A DNA stretch of 64,000 bases from Allium sativum (taxonomy: Eukaryota > Streptophyta > Magnoliopsida > Asparagales > Amaryllidaceae). The stretch covers positions 33,407,159 through 33,471,158 of the forward strand of contig CM060909.1 of NCBI GenBank assembly GCA_030737875.1, read 5' to 3'. The notes beneath the pieces are model-generated. The model did no database searches and had not been told where the DNA came from. It was given only the letters and a program-made list of their open reading frames with translations. The translations under genes were made by a program, and so were the position numbers. Positions 1 through 11,445 of this stretch are shown in pieces (the first letter of the stretch is position 1; each line of letters starts with the position of its first letter).

Positions 1-1177
1 TTTGTTACTTCAACATCACTACTTCTTGTAACAATTAAATCATCAACGTAAACCAGGATGTAAATATTAGAGGACTGATTAATTTTAATATATAAAGAGT
101 TACCAGATTTAGTGAGCATGTATTCCATTGTACTGAGGGTTGACTTGAGCCTTTCGAACCACCCCTGGGTGCTTGTTTCAAGCCATAGATGACCCTGTTT
201 AGTTTACACACCAGGTTGGGATTTTGTATGTGCCCTTCTGGTTGTTGCATATATATCTCTTCCTGTAAAATGCCATTACGAAAGGCATAGATGTTTGGTT
301 TTTCGTTAATTTGTGAGAGCAATGTTAAATATTAATTTGGTTTGACTACTGGGGAGGAAGTCTCGTTGTAGTCAAATCCGTGCTCTTAGTGAATCCCTTG
401 GCAACCAGTCTTGCCTTATATCTGTTCATAATTTCATCTGGGTTTTTCTTTACTCTGTAAGTTCATTTAAAACAAATCAGGTTTTTGTTTCTTGGTTGTG
501 GCACAAGTTTCCAGGTTTGATTTCTGATGCGGGCATTGAATTGTTCATCCATAGTAGTTTTCAACTCTTTGTGTTTAGCAGCTTGATTAAAGGTATACGG
601 TTCCTCATGATTCAAGGCAGCAATATAAGTTTTAGGCTTGAGTATTCCACTTTTAGCCTTGGTCATCAGTGGTGGTATGTCATCATGATGCTTAGTTTGA
701 CTAGAGCTTTCTTCATTGGTTGGTGAGTTTTCACTTGAACTGTTTGAATTATCGCTTGCATCCTAATGACTTTCTGAACTTGCATTTTCGTTCTCTTCTC
801 TTGCAGGTAAGAATCTGGCGGGCTTGGTGGTTCATTACAGTCATTATTGTGATGTTCAGCCAGTAATATGCATCCTTTGAACATCAACAACCATTTGATC
901 ACTAGCCACTTGGAGAAACTCTGAATACTATGGAACGTCAGGTATATTTGGCTTTCCTCTTATGACTTTACTGGTTGTTTTGATGCCACCTTGTGCATAA
1001 GGAAATACATTCTTATTGAAAGTGAGATGTCTACTAATTAATATTCTTCCATTCTCATCAATACATCTGTATCCCTTCTGTTTAACAACATAGCCTGTGA
1101 AAGCGCATGGTTTTCATATGAAATTTAACTTATTATATGGCCTTAGATAAGGAAAGCATAAACATCCAAATGGGTTT
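1..1177 (-). pseudogene. Ty1/copia pol remnant: reverse transcriptase and upstream linker
   Basis: Read on the minus strand from 1177 downward. The frame opens with the copia post-integrase motif FGCLCFP right at the edge of the inserted element, then GYRCIDENGRILISRH (about 1030-1090). A serine-rich linker follows, then the start of reverse transcriptase (NQTWKLVP at about 480-500, CKLNRVIYGLKQAP at about 170-215). The catalytic YVDD motif lies at 39-50. RT copies the element RNA into DNA inside the virus-like particle. The GLKQAP and YVDD parts are in different frames and there are further shifts near 330-460, so this is a dead copy. It is truncated by the window start, and its upstream integrase part lies at 10877-11364 beyond the Tekay-like insertion. 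Seen: the motifs and frame breaks. Known: they are diagnostic of Ty1/copia pol. Confidence 0.9.
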
Positions 1178-3659
1178 TGTGACGGTCCGCCCCGCACCAG
1201 CCTGCATTTCCTCCGAAAGTGCGCTGTACACATGCCCGACTAGCACGGGACGGTCGTCAGAAGAAAGAAAAGAAGGAAATTAACTAATGAGAAACCTGTA
1301 GAATGCCTCACAGCGCATGGAATAAAATATAATAATAACATACTTGACATAAAACAGGTGAGACAGTGCATAAGCTGATAACTAAAATTAACATCTATCA
1401 TCAGAGCAGCGGAAATCCAAATACAGCTTATTGCAATTTTCCAAATTTACTATCTCTAAGCAAAAGAAAGCTAAAGTAGAAGATGCACCACCAATGCCCA
1501 AGCAGTGATCTTCAACAACACAGGGAGAATATTATATGTATATTACGTGGAAGCCTCCTGCTCGTCTCCGGATCATCTACCCGTACATCACCAGCCAACC
1601 TGTCTCTAGTCTGCTCGTGTGAGCACCCAGAGTAATAAGAGGAGACATAAAACTCTGGGTCAGACATAAAGCCTGGTATGAGCGATAAGCATCTAAACAG
1701 AATAATAACAGGTATACTAAACCATACCTGAACCTGGACCTGCAACCAAAGAGTCAGTACCACATACCGTACAATACTCTAGAATGCCAACAACATATAG
1801 TGTAGAAATACGGGGGTGGGGGTGTGTATGTCAAACAATCAAGCATAGCAACCATCCTCGCGTCTCTCACTCAGTGCGTAAAGTATACGAGGTCCACCAC
1901 TTTGGGACACTAGACGACTTGAGGTAACGACGAATCCCGACTTGTAGAAACCCTGCTGTGACCAAGCTAAACACATGGAGTCATGACCAAACATTTCAAT
2001 GACCCACTTCATTGGTCGTAGCCCTTGGTTCTACCGATGCCATAATGGCCCTGAATCCGCCTTCATACCTCCTACCATAGTGGTCCAAAGCTATAGACGT
2101 CGATAACCCCTTGGCACGCGTCCCGCAGCAAAGTCCAACCATGAAGCGAACTCATTGGTTCCCAACTAGATCCTGAGCTCTAACTTCCCATACTGGACTA
2201 CCTTTGCATCTCGGGTTTTGGTCTTCACCTCCGGATCGGTCTTCATTCAGTCTTCTCCTCGGATCGTGCTCCCTTGGATGGTTCGGTTCGTGGCGCGCCT
2301 CCCCAATCGGATCGGGTCGAGTTCCTGCTAGCTCGTGGTGCTCCAGCTCCATCGGATCGTGTCGCGCCATACGGATCGCGCCTCAACAGCTCGTGGCGCT
2401 GGCAACCCATTGGGTTCGGGTCATGCTACCTCGTCTAGATCGTCGCGCCTCATCTCGGATCGCACCTTCTGATCGGTTCGTGGTCCACCAAGCTAGAGCG
2501 ATTCGGATCGGGGTACTTTAGTTTGGACACGGCGCTGCATCGGTTCGTGGCCTTCGAAGTGAAACGGATCGTGGCGTGAGCTTCCATCGGATCGTGCTCA
2601 TATGGGGTACGATCCGATCTGGGTAAATTCCTGCACTTCGTTCCAGCGACAGTCTTTCGCCATTCGACGACGTTTTTGACCAAACTAACACTTCTAAACA
2701 ATCACAAAACATCTCATACAGTAATAGCAACGTATAGTATCGACCACGAACACCATAACACAAATCATAGCATGTAAAGTGGATCAAACATGGTCAAAAC
2801 CCCAAATTTTCCCTTAAGCATGTTTAAGTAAATCTAATCATAGGGTTAACAAAACTCAATCAAATCGAACCAAATTCCTAACAGAGGCATAAAATATTAT
2901 TTAAGAATTACTAAATATTTTTCCAGAATTTATCAGTGTATAAATTCGCTAATCTTCACTAATTACTCTTAATTACCGTAATTAGTGCAAAAACTATGCA
3001 AATCACTCACCTTTGCCACAATAAAACTTTCAGATCTGAAGTGAACCTCTGATATGCACGAATTCCAATATATAACAGCAGCTCTACCTCGGTCCTTGTG
3101 CTAATCCTCCTTGATTTGATGCCTCTAAGCCTTAATCCTTGATTAGGAAGTGATTTTGGGTGTTTTTAGAGAGATTTAGAGAGTGGAGGCCATGGCTAGG
3201 TTAAGAGGAATGAATAGTGACGGCTGAAAAATGAGAAAAAGGTATTCTCCAAACCCTAACAGCCCTTTTAAACTCCTAATCCCGAAATTCCCCTTTGGGC
3301 CTAGCTGTTAATCACCCGGTTAAGCCCAATTAAGCTATTTTTTTCACCATTTGAAACTTGTTTCAGCCATATCTCCCAAACAGTGAGTCCGTTTGGCTAA
3401 TGTGACCACTCTACGGTAAGAGAAACCATCATCCGGAGCCAATGGAAGCAGTTTCAGGTCAAAATTCCTTTCCAATCAAAAGTTATGGCCAAAACAGTGC
3501 CAACTAGGGGTAAAATGGTCATTTAAAAATCGGGAAAAATCATGAACATGGGAAATGACCCCAATAGTCGTCCCCCAAAGTTACATGACCATACGACTTC
3601 GTATGCGAAAGAAATAAATATTCTACGATCCTATGATGCGTAGAATGCGGGTCGTTACA
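1178..3659 (-). repeat. 3' LTR of the Tekay-like chromovirus
   Basis: TG...CA bounded LTR; in element sense it runs from 3659 to 1178. A TATA-like TTTAAAA lies about 390 bp from its start, a leader follows, and AAAG/GTGAGT (a good plant 5' splice-site match, GTGAGT at 3005-3010) comes about 260 bp later. The middle (about 2200-2640) is GC-rich and full of short CGGATCG-type reiterations. Near its end the minus strand carries a perfect 8 bp stem CCCAGAGT...ACTCTGGG (1626-1659), also found in other families of this window. Open frames here are non-coding. Confidence 0.93.
3266..3272 (-). promoter_or_regulatory. Candidate TATA box in the Tekay-like LTR
   Basis: The minus strand reads GAGTTTAAAAGGGC about 390 bp into the LTR, followed by a pyrimidine-containing leader. 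Position and sequence fit a TATA element, but no start-site data exist. The copy in the other LTR is identical. Confidence 0.4.
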
Positions 3660-3692
3660 CTCTCCCCCCCTTAAGAAATTTCGCCCCCGAAA
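3660..3692 (-). other. Polypurine tract and upstream TTTCGGGGGCGAAA box
   Basis: Directly inside the 3' LTR the minus strand reads a purine run AAGGGGGGGAGAG, the plus-strand primer. It is preceded by TTTCGGGGGCGAAA (3679-3692), a near-palindromic box that recurs before the polypurine tracts of B, C and E in this window. Confidence 0.88.
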
Positions 3693-3814
3693 TTCCTTAA
3701 CCCAAAACATACAAAGGATCCCGCATGCCTAACAACCACATACAACAATCAATCATGCAAAACAAGCAAACAAGCCTATTCTAGCATGCGGAAAATTAAA
3801 TCGAAGTCAAAATC

Positions 3815-5140
3815 TTACCAGGCAAAGAGTTCTGGGTGTGACTTCCTAATGTTCTCCTCTGTCTACCAAGTACAATCATTCTCGTCCTTGCTCCACTGTA
3901 CCTTGACTAGCTTCACCGCCTTCCTTCGAAGTTGCTTCATGTCGTGCTCGACAATACGGGTCGGCTTGCGGTTCCCAACCGCCTCGGGTTCTACTTCGAA
4001 GTCCTCTAACTGATCAGGTGAAATAGTCATATCTGAGTCGTGAACGAACTTCCTTAGTTGGGAAACATGAAATACGTCGTGAACTCCCGTCATCTTCTCC
4101 GGTAAGTCAATTCTGTATGCTAAATTCCCGACTAGTTCAAGAACAGGGAATGGGCCAACAAATCTTGGTGCCAACTTGCCTCTCCTGCCAAATTGTATTA
4201 CGCTCTTCAACGGAGAAATCTTGACAAACACCAAGTCGCCAACGGAGAATTTTAAGTCTCTTCTCCTCTTATCAGCATAACTCTTCTGCCTATCTTGGGC
4301 AGCCTTCATTCGTTGTTGAATGATCTTAATCTTATCTGAAGTTTCCCTCACCACATCTGGTCCAAGCATAAACTTCTCGCCAGTCTCTATCCAACATGAT
4401 GGTGAGTTGCACGGTCTTCCGTACAAAGCTTCAAACGGGGCCATACCGATACTGGATTGGTAGCTATTATTATATGCAAACTCTACTAGATGCAAATGGT
4501 CATCCCATGATCCACCAAAATCAAATATACATGCTCTCAAGAGATCTTCCAAAATACGGTTCACCCTCTCCGTCTGACCGTCGGTCTGAGGATGATATGC
4601 GGTACTGAGATGTAACTCTGACCCTAGAGCCTCTTGTAAGTTCTTCCAAAACCCACTAGTGAACAACGGGTCTCGGTCGCTCACAATGCTTTTGGGTACT
4701 CCATGAAATCTCACTACCCACTTCATATATAATTCTGCTAACTTAGCTGCCGTTCTGGTCGATTTGACTGGTATGAATCTTGCACTCTTAGTCAACCGAT
4801 CAACAATTACCCATATGCTATCATGTCCCGATCTAGTCCTTGGTAAACCATCAATGAAATCCATCGAGACTTGCTCCCATTTCCATTCGGGAATTTCTAA
4901 TGGTTGCAACAACCCAGTAGGCTTCTTTTGTTCGGCTTTAACTAGCTGGCAATTCATGCATTTGGATATAAACTTCCCAACGTCCCTTTTCATCCCTTCC
5001 CAGTAGTAAGTCTGTCTCATGTCTCGATACATCTTATTACCACCGGGATGTATAGTCAGTTTTGAGTGATGACATTCTCTAAGCACTTCATCCCTCAATC
5101 CATTGACATTGGGTACAACAAGCTTTCCATTCTTTCTAAG
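3815..5140 (-). pseudogene. Integrase and chromodomain part of the same polyprotein, two TAG stops
   Basis: This continues the frame of the Gag-RT part directly after TAG 5141-5143, and no ATG start is evident. It holds the HHCC zinc finger (H...H then CMNCQ), the D,D,E integrase core (MDFIDGLP, then IVSDRDPLFTS, then the E of TERVNRILEDLL), the GPFPVLELVGNLAYRI segment typical of chromoviruses, and a C-terminal chromodomain. A second TAG at 3863-3865 lies inside the chromodomain, just after its conserved TW. The reading continues in frame with TEENIRKSHPELFAW to TAA at 3815-3817. Integrase inserts element DNA, and chromodomains bias integration toward marked chromatin. The premature TAG would remove the last chromodomain helix. 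Readthrough is possible, but neither stop has the usual leaky downstream context CARYYA. Confidence 0.9.
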
Positions 5141-8100
5141 CTATCCATCTCGATCAAGCCCATACTTGTTCATCTCCTCATCGACACACATCTCTAACTT
5201 GGAGATGATTTCCAATAGGTTAGGATCGTCCCTCTGATTAGAGTCGATCCGCTCAATCGAAGTGGGTCTGATCGTCAAACTTGCTAACATTTCCGGATCC
5301 AATTCGCACTTTGGTCTGAAATCAAACCCCGCGATAAACTCCAGTTGCTTCCATTCAAGGAACATAGCCCCTAAGCTGGCATGTCTTCTACTCAATGCAT
5401 CGGCCACCGCATTGCCCTTTCCCGGTGTGTATGTGATGTCAAAATCATAGGAAGCTAAGAACTCTAACCATCTCTGCTGACGGAGATTCATATCTTTCTG
5501 AGAGAAGAGATACTTTAACGACTTATGATCTGTAAACAGCTCAAATCTTTCTCCCAAGAGATAGTGTCTCCACATCTTTAACGCGAACACGATCGCTGCC
5601 AATTCTAAATCATGGGTAGGGTATCTTCTCTCGTGCGGTTTCAATTGCCGACTTGCGTAAGCTATAACCCTACCGCCTTGCATCAATACAGCACCCAGTC
5701 CGGTACCACAGGCGTCCGTGTATACCGTCATCTCTTCATCCCCCTTAGGAATGACTAACACTGGTGCGCTTGTCAACTTGTCCTTTAGACTTTTGAATGC
5801 ATTCTCGCACCTTTCATCCCAGACAAAAGCTTGATTCTTCTTGGTCAACTGGGTCAATGGTGCTGCTGTCTTGGAGAAACCTTGGATAAACTTACGATAA
5901 TATCCAGCTAATCCCAAGAAACTTCTTACATCTATTGCATTCTTGGGCGTAGGCCAATCCTGTACCGTAGCCACCTTTGCCGGGTCCACGGCAATACCAT
6001 TCTCTGATACAACATGGCCCAAGAACCTCACTTCCCTCTTCCAGAAGTGACACTTAGATAACTTTGCTTTCAATTGGTGTTTTCTCAACACCTCCATCAC
6101 TACTCTTAAATGTTCCTTGTGTTCTTCCTCTGTCCTCGAATAGACCAAAATATCATCAATGAACACAAGGACAAACTTATTCAACTGATCTCTGAATACC
6201 CTATTCATAAGATCCACAAAATATGCTGGGGCATTGGTCAGCCCGAATGGCATGACCAACCACTCATAAAATCCAGACGGCGTCCAAAATGCCGTTTTAG
6301 CTATACTCTCAGCTTCCACTCTAAGCTGATGAAAACCTGTCGCGAGATCCAACTGAGAAAATACTCTCGCGCCACTCAACTGATCGAACAAATCATCTAT
6401 CCGCGGTAGAGGATACTTGTTCTTCCTCGTCACTTTATTCAACTCGCGGTAGTCTACACACAAATGAAGGGAACCATCCGCCTTGGTAGAAAACACAACT
6501 GGTGCTCCCCATTCAGAAACACTCCTTCTGACAAATCCCTTCTTCAAAAGATCGCTGACTTGCACCTCGAGCTCTCGCTGCTCTCTTGGTTCCATACGAT
6601 GAAGTGGCATCACTATAGGCATGGCATCCTTTACCAAATCAATACGAAACTCAATCTCTCGGTGTGGTGGAAGTCCGGTCACTTCTTCGAAAACATCCGG
6701 ATACTGGGCAACCACGGGCAAACCTGACAACTCACTATGCGGAATGTCGAGGGAGTTTAGAAAACTAGCTAATACCCCCTTACTGGGTAGACCACCAAAC
6801 ACTATCCTCCGCTCATCATCCGCTCTAGCTGTCACCAACAAGCCCTCACAGTCTACCACCACCCCGTATCTTTGGAGCCAATCTACTCCCAAAATAATGT
6901 CAAACCCAGTAAAGCCCAAAACAAAGCAATCACAAACAAACATGCATCCATGACTCGATAAGACCACATTACGACAAATCATGTTAAGGCTAGTCGAACC
7001 ACCAATCGGGTTCGTCACTACTAAAGGTCTATCGACAATCTCGGGCTCCAATCCCAACCTATCTACCAGGTCACTAGATATGAAAGAACTGGAAGCTCCG
7101 GTATCAAACAAAACTCTAACAGGAACATCATAAACAGAAAGCATACCTTGAATGACGACATTCTTTCCCTTCTCCGCCGCTGTTGGGGCATTCGACGAAG
7201 AAGGAATAACATTAAGAGCGTAGGCTTTCACCATTTGCTTTTCCTTAGGGGGCTGTGGACACTTGTCCTTGTGATGTCCCATTTGGCCACAGTTGAAGCA
7301 CTTCCTATCCGCTGGCTTGGCCCGACAATTACTAGCATAATGGCCCTTCTTACCACAGCTGAAGCACTCCACATCTTGCTTATTCTTTTTCTTCTGGCCA
7401 TCCTTAGCTTGGTTCTGCTTTCTCTTATTCTGGGAACCACCCTTGCCTCCACCACTTGCTTGTGGCTTTGGCTCATCTGCAGATGCAACCTCAGTCTTCG
7501 ACTTAGGGTAGAGACATTCTGATCTTAATGCTTTCCCCACAATCGACTCAAACGTCTCATCGATGTGGTTAATAAGCTTTTCCCCTAAGTACTGATCCAA
7601 ACCAGTTATGAATTTCTCATTCTTCTTCTCGGTAGTATCAATAAGAGATAACCCATACTTCGACAAAGTGTCGAATTCAGCAATGTACTCCGAGACAGCT
7701 CTGCCATTCTGCTTGAGCTCCAAGAATTTCTTAAACAGCATTGACTTCTGAGCAGCTGGAATGAACTTCTCACTAAAGCGAGCTTTAAACTGCTCCCAAG
7801 TAATCTGATCTTCGGGAGTAGCTGCCTTTATAGCATTCCACCAATTCATTGCCCGACCTTGCAGCTGACGGGACGCTAGCTTTCTCTTCATTGCATCCTC
7901 GATACCCAAATCCTCGAAGATACGTTCGCAACTATCCAACCAATCCTGAACATCCGTGGCCGACTCCGTTCCGTGGAATGGCTTCCCACCAAGGCTAGTA
8001 TAATCCTTATTCAGCTTGGCGAAGTCGACTCTTGGCGCCTGCACTATTGGACCACCACCATTTCCACCATTGGGAGCTGCCCTCTGTACATCTCTAAGCA

Positions 8101-8254
8101 TCTCTCTCATGAGGTCAGTAAACATCGTCCTCATGTCAGCAGCATTCCCGTTATTGGCTCCCCTACCAGCATCTCTAGTATATCGGCTCATCGTCAATTT
8201 GAAAAAGGAAACGATTAACGACTCCATAGTGGTGCTAGTGTAGTACGACTTCAT
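5141..8254 (-). CDS. Gag-protease-RT-RNase H polyprotein of the Tekay-like chromovirus
   Basis: 1,037 codons. Domains in order: retrotransposon Gag capsid region (about residues 80-250, with WWNAIKA and [14 protein letters not shown]); two CCHC zinc knuckles that bind RNA (C297-C310 and C319-C332); aspartic protease with DTG at 384-386; reverse transcriptase (about 540-730) with [10 protein letters not shown] at 598-607 and catalytic FIDD at 698-701; RNase H (about 843-960) with TDACGTGLG and HDLELAAI. The first ATG is at 8254, but the ATG at 8191 ([11 protein letters not shown]) looks the better Gag start because the 21 residues before it are unlike Gag. The frame ends at TAG 5141-5143. The next codons continue in the same frame into integrase with no shift, so this TAG is an internal stop in what is normally one polyprotein. 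Confidence 0.93.
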   Translation of the reverse strand: MKSYYTSTTMESLIVSFFKLTMSRYTRDAGRGANNGNAADMRTMFTDLMREMLRDVQRAAPNGGNGGGPIVQAPRVDFAKLNKDYTSLGGKPFHGTESATDVQDWLDSCERIFEDLGIEDAMKRKLASRQLQGRAMNWWNAIKAATPEDQITWEQFKARFSEKFIPAAQKSMLFKKFLELKQNGRAVSEYIAEFDTLSKYGLSLIDTTEKKNEKFITGLDQYLGEKLINHIDETFESIVGKALRSECLYPKSKTEVASADEPKPQASGGGKGGSQNKRKQNQAKDGQKKKNKQDVECFSCGKKGHYASNCRAKPADRKCFNCGQMGHHKDKCPQPPKEKQMVKAYALNVIPSSSNAPTAAEKGKNVVIQGMLSVYDVPVRVLFDTGASSSFISSDLVDRLGLEPEIVDRPLVVTNPIGGSTSLNMICRNVVLSSHGCMFVCDCFVLGFTGFDIILGVDWLQRYGVVVDCEGLLVTARADDERRIVFGGLPSKGVLASFLNSLDIPHSELSGLPVVAQYPDVFEEVTGLPPHREIEFRIDLVKDAMPIVMPLHRMEPREQRELEVQVSDLLKKGFVRRSVSEWGAPVVFSTKADGSLHLCVDYRELNKVTRKNKYPLPRIDDLFDQLSGARVFSQLDLATGFHQLRVEAESIAKTAFWTPSGFYEWLVMPFGLTNAPAYFVDLMNRVFRDQLNKFVLVFIDDILVYSRTEEEHKEHLRVVMEVLRKHQLKAKLSKCHFWKREVRFLGHVVSENGIAVDPAKVATVQDWPTPKNAIDVRSFLGLAGYYRKFIQGFSKTAAPLTQLTKKNQAFVWDERCENAFKSLKDKLTSAPVLVIPKGDEEMTVYTDACGTGLGAVLMQGGRVIAYASRQLKPHERRYPTHDLELAAIVFALKMWRHYLLGERFELFTDHKSLKYLFSQKDMNLRQQRWLEFLASYDFDITYTPGKGNAVADALSRRHASLGAMFLEWKQLEFIAGFDFRPKCELDPEMLASLTIRPTSIERIDSNQRDDPNLLEIISKLEMCVDEEMNKYGLDRDG

Positions 8255-8377
8255 CCTTATACAAGTAATAGTATATATATATAGCTTTTAAAAACCAAAG
8301 TAATCACAAATACGCTCTCTCGTATACGTATATTATCTCTCCCTGATAACTTCCCTAGGTTAACTACGCAACCTAGA

Positions 8378-8389
8378 GCTCTGAAACCA
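8378..8389 (-). other. Primer binding site, initiator Met tRNA type
   Basis: On the minus strand, two bases after the 5' LTR, the sequence reads TGGTTTCAGAGC. It is the usual plant primer site TGGTATCAGAGC with one change. tRNA-iMet primes minus-strand DNA synthesis here. Confidence 0.85.
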
Positions 8390-8391
8390 AG

Positions 8392-10871
8392 TGTGACGGC
8401 CCGCCCCGCACCAGCCTGCATTTCCTCCGAAAGTGCGCTGTACACATGCCCGACTAGCACGGGACGGTCGTCAGAAGAAAGAAAAGAAGGAAATTAACTA
8501 ATGAGAAACCTGTAGAATGCCTCACAACGCATGGAATAAAATATAATAATAACATACTTGACATAAAACAGGTGAGACAGTGCATAAGCTGATAACTAAA
8601 ATTAACATCTATCATCAGAGCAGCGGAAATCCAAATACAGCTTATTACAATTTTCCAAATTTACTATCTCTAAGCAAAAGAAAGCTAAAGTAGAAGATGC
8701 ACCACCAATGCCCAAGCAGTGATCTTCAACAATACAGGGAGAATATTATATGTATATTACGTGGAAGCCTCCTGCTCGTCTCCGGATCATCTACCCGTAC
8801 ATCACCAGCCAACCTGTCTCTAGTCTGCTCGTGTGAGCACCCAGAGTAATAAGAGGAGACATAAAACTCTGGGTCAGACATAAAGCCTGGTATGAGCGAT
8901 AAACATCTAAACAGAAAAATAACAGGTATACTAAACCATACCTGAACCTGGACCTGCAACCAAAGAGTCAGTACCACATACCGTACAATACTCTAGGATC
9001 CAACAACATATGGTGTAGAAATACGGGGGTGGGGTGTGTATGTCAAACAATCAAGCATAGCAACCATCCTCACGTCTCTCACTCAGTGCGTAAAGTATAC
9101 GAGGTCCACCACTTTGGGACACTAGACGACTTGAGGTAACGACGAATCCCGACTTGTAGAAACCCTGCTGTGACCGAGCTAAACACATGGAGTCATAACC
9201 AAACATTTCAATGACCCACTTCATTGGTCGTAGCCCTTGGTTCTACCGATGCCATAATGGCCCTGAATCCGCCTTCATACCTCCTACCATAGTGGTCCAA
9301 AGCTATAGACGTCGATAACCCCTTAGCACGCGTCCCGTAGCAAAGTCCAACCATGAAGCGAACTCATTGGTTCCCAACTAGATCCTGAGCTCTAACTTCC
9401 CATACTGGACTACCTTTGCATCTCGGGTTTTGGTCTTCACATCCGGATCGGTCTTCATTCAGTCTTCTCCTCGGATCGTGCTCCCTTGGATGGTTCGGTT
9501 CGTGGCGCGCCTCCTCAATCGGATTGGGTCGAGTTCCTGCTAGCTCGTGGTGCTCCAGCTCCATCGGATCGTGTCGCGCCATACAGATCGCGCCTCAACA
9601 GCTCGTGGCGCTGGCAACCCATTGGGTTCGGGTCGTGCTACCTCGTCTGGATTGTCGCGCCTCATCTCGGATCGCACCTTCTGATCGGTTCGTGGTCCAC
9701 CAAGCTGAAGCGATTCGGATCGGGGTACTTTAGTTTGGACACGGCGCTGCATCGGTTCGTGGCCTTCGAAGTGAAACGGATCGTGGCGTGAGCTTCCATC
9801 GGATCGTGCTCATAGGGGGGACGATCCGATCCGGGTAAATTCCTGCACTTCGTTCCAGCGACAGTCTTTCGCCATTCGACGGCGTTTTTGACCAAACTAA
9901 CACTTCTAAACAATCACAAAACATCTCATACAGTCATAGCAACGTATAGTATCGACCACGAACACCATAACACAAATCATAGCATGTAAAGTGGATCAAA
10001 CATGGTCAAAACCCCAAATTTTCCCTTAAGCATGTTTAAGTAAATCTAATCATAGGGTTAACAAAACTCAATCAAATCGAACCAAATTCCTAACAGAGGC
10101 ATAAAATATTATTTAAGAATTACTAAACATTTTTGCAGAATTTATTAGTGTATAAATTCGCTAATCTTCACTAATTACTCTTAATTACCGTAATTAGTGC
10201 AAAAACTATGCAAATCACTCACCTTTGCCACAATAAAACTTTCAGATCTGAAGTGAACCTCTGATTTGCACGAATTCCAATATATAACAGCAGCTCTACC
10301 TCGGTCCTTGTGCTAATCCTCCTTGATTTGATGCCTCTAAGCCTTAATCCTTGATTAGGAAGTGATTTTGGGTGTTTTTAGAGAGATTTAGAGAGTGGAG
10401 GCCATGGCTAGGTTAAGAGGAATGAATAGTGACGGCTGAAAAATGAGAAAAAGGTATTCTCCAAACCCTAACAGCCCTTTTAAACTCCTAATCCCGAAAT
10501 TCCCCTTTGGGCCTAGCTGTTAATCACCCGGTTAAGCCCAATTAAGCTGTTTTTTTCACCATCTGAAACTTGTTTCAGCCATATCTCCCAAACGGTGAGT
10601 CCGTTTGGCTAATGTGACCACTCTACGGAAAGAGAAACCATCATCCGGAGCCAATGGAAGCGGTTTCGGGTCAAAATTCCTTTCCAGTCAAAAGTTATGG
10701 CCAAAACAGTGCCAACTAGGGGTAAAATGGTCATTTAAAAATCGGGAAAAATCATGAACATGGGAAATGACCCCAATAGTAGTCCCCCAAAGTTACATGA
10801 CCATACGACTTCATATGTGAAAGAAATAAATATTCTACGATCCTATGATGCGTAGAATGCGGGTCGTTACA
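8392..10871 (-). repeat. 5' LTR of the Tekay-like chromovirus
   Basis: Near-identical to 1178-3659, with about 45 differences by eye, mostly transitions at CpG-like sites. Being the upstream LTR in element sense, it would supply the promoter for genomic RNA. It ends directly at the primer site and is followed outside by the GGTTT target duplication. The hairpin corresponding to 1626-1659 is at about 8839-8872. Confidence 0.93.
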
Positions 10872-10876
10872 GGTTT

Positions 10877-11364
10877 AGTCATATATAATCTAACTCGACT
10901 GTATACAGTGCTTCAAGTGGACTTATATCCTTTAGTACCCCTGTTGGCATTTTATTTATTAGATGAATAGCAGTATTAAAGGATTCTAACATAAATTTTA
11001 AGAGTAAAGAAGCTTGTGCTAATAAAGTTAGGCCACATTCTACTATATGTCTATCCTTTCTTTAAGCTAAGCCATTTTGTTCATATGCATAAGGGCTGGT
11101 AGTTCTATGAACAATTCCTTTCCTGTTGAAATGATTGATAAATGATTTGTATTTAGTGCTACCATCTGAATGAAATATTTTCACTCTTGTGTTAAATTTA
11201 TTTTCTATCATGCTTATAAACTTTATGACAGTATCATGAGTGTCAGACTTAGATTTTAAGAAATAAATCTAAGTGTATCTAGAGAATGCATCACTAAAAG
11301 AAATATAGTATTTGTACCCAAAATCAACAAAGATAGGGGATGGACCCATAAGTCAGAAGCTATT
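10877..11364 (-). pseudogene. Ty1/copia integrase remnant, upstream half of the split pol
   Basis: On the minus strand the sequence gives GPSPIFVDFGYKYYISF near 11290-11350, then a KIFHSDGS motif, then SPYAYEQNG followed by a TAA stop, then RKDRHIVECGLTLLAQA. This is the copia integrase core, which joins element cDNA to host DNA. At 10877 the frame ends at LDYI-stop-LN and, with the 1178-10871 insertion and one TAAACC-side duplicate removed, continues into the FGCLCFP motif at 1149-1175, so both pieces are one pol gene. The in-frame stops show decay before or after splitting. The upstream end is cut at 11365 by a second insertion starting TGTAACACCC. Certain as copia integrase; the exact ends depend on the two insertion junctions. 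Confidence 0.88.
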
Positions 11365-11445
11365 TGTAACACCCAACGTCTGTTAATGTCACTCACTAAG
11401 GGAATGCATTAACTTTCATGGAGCATTATAAGAGCATAGAACAGA
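11365..11445 (-). repeat. C' element, end of the 3' LTR, left of the CACTA insertion
   Basis: Starts TGTAACACCC immediately inside copia integrase. It is the terminal 81 bp of a minus-strand LTR that continues at 15191 after the CACTA insertion. Orientation is inferred from the 15191-17106 part, which matches the C family LTR reversed. Confidence 0.7.

Larger units (their letters stand above)
1178..10871 (-). mobile_element. Ty3/gypsy chromovirus (probably Tekay type), full length, minus strand
   Basis: A 9.7 kb LTR retrotransposon bounded by 2,482 and 2,480 bp LTRs that start TGTGACGG and end GTCGTTACA. A perfect 5 bp target duplication GGTTT flanks it at 1173-1177 and 10872-10876. Internal order on the minus strand: primer site next to the right-hand LTR, Gag, protease, RT, RNase H, integrase, chromodomain, polypurine tract next to the left-hand LTR. 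Integrase downstream of RNase H is the Ty3/gypsy order, and the C-terminal chromodomain marks a chromovirus. The phrase VHDVFHVSQLRK and the long LTR suggest the Tekay/Del clade, an assignment from memory of the family. By hand I count about 45 LTR differences (about 98% identity), so it is a recent insertion. Two in-frame TAG codons make this copy probably non-autonomous. Confidence 0.93.
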
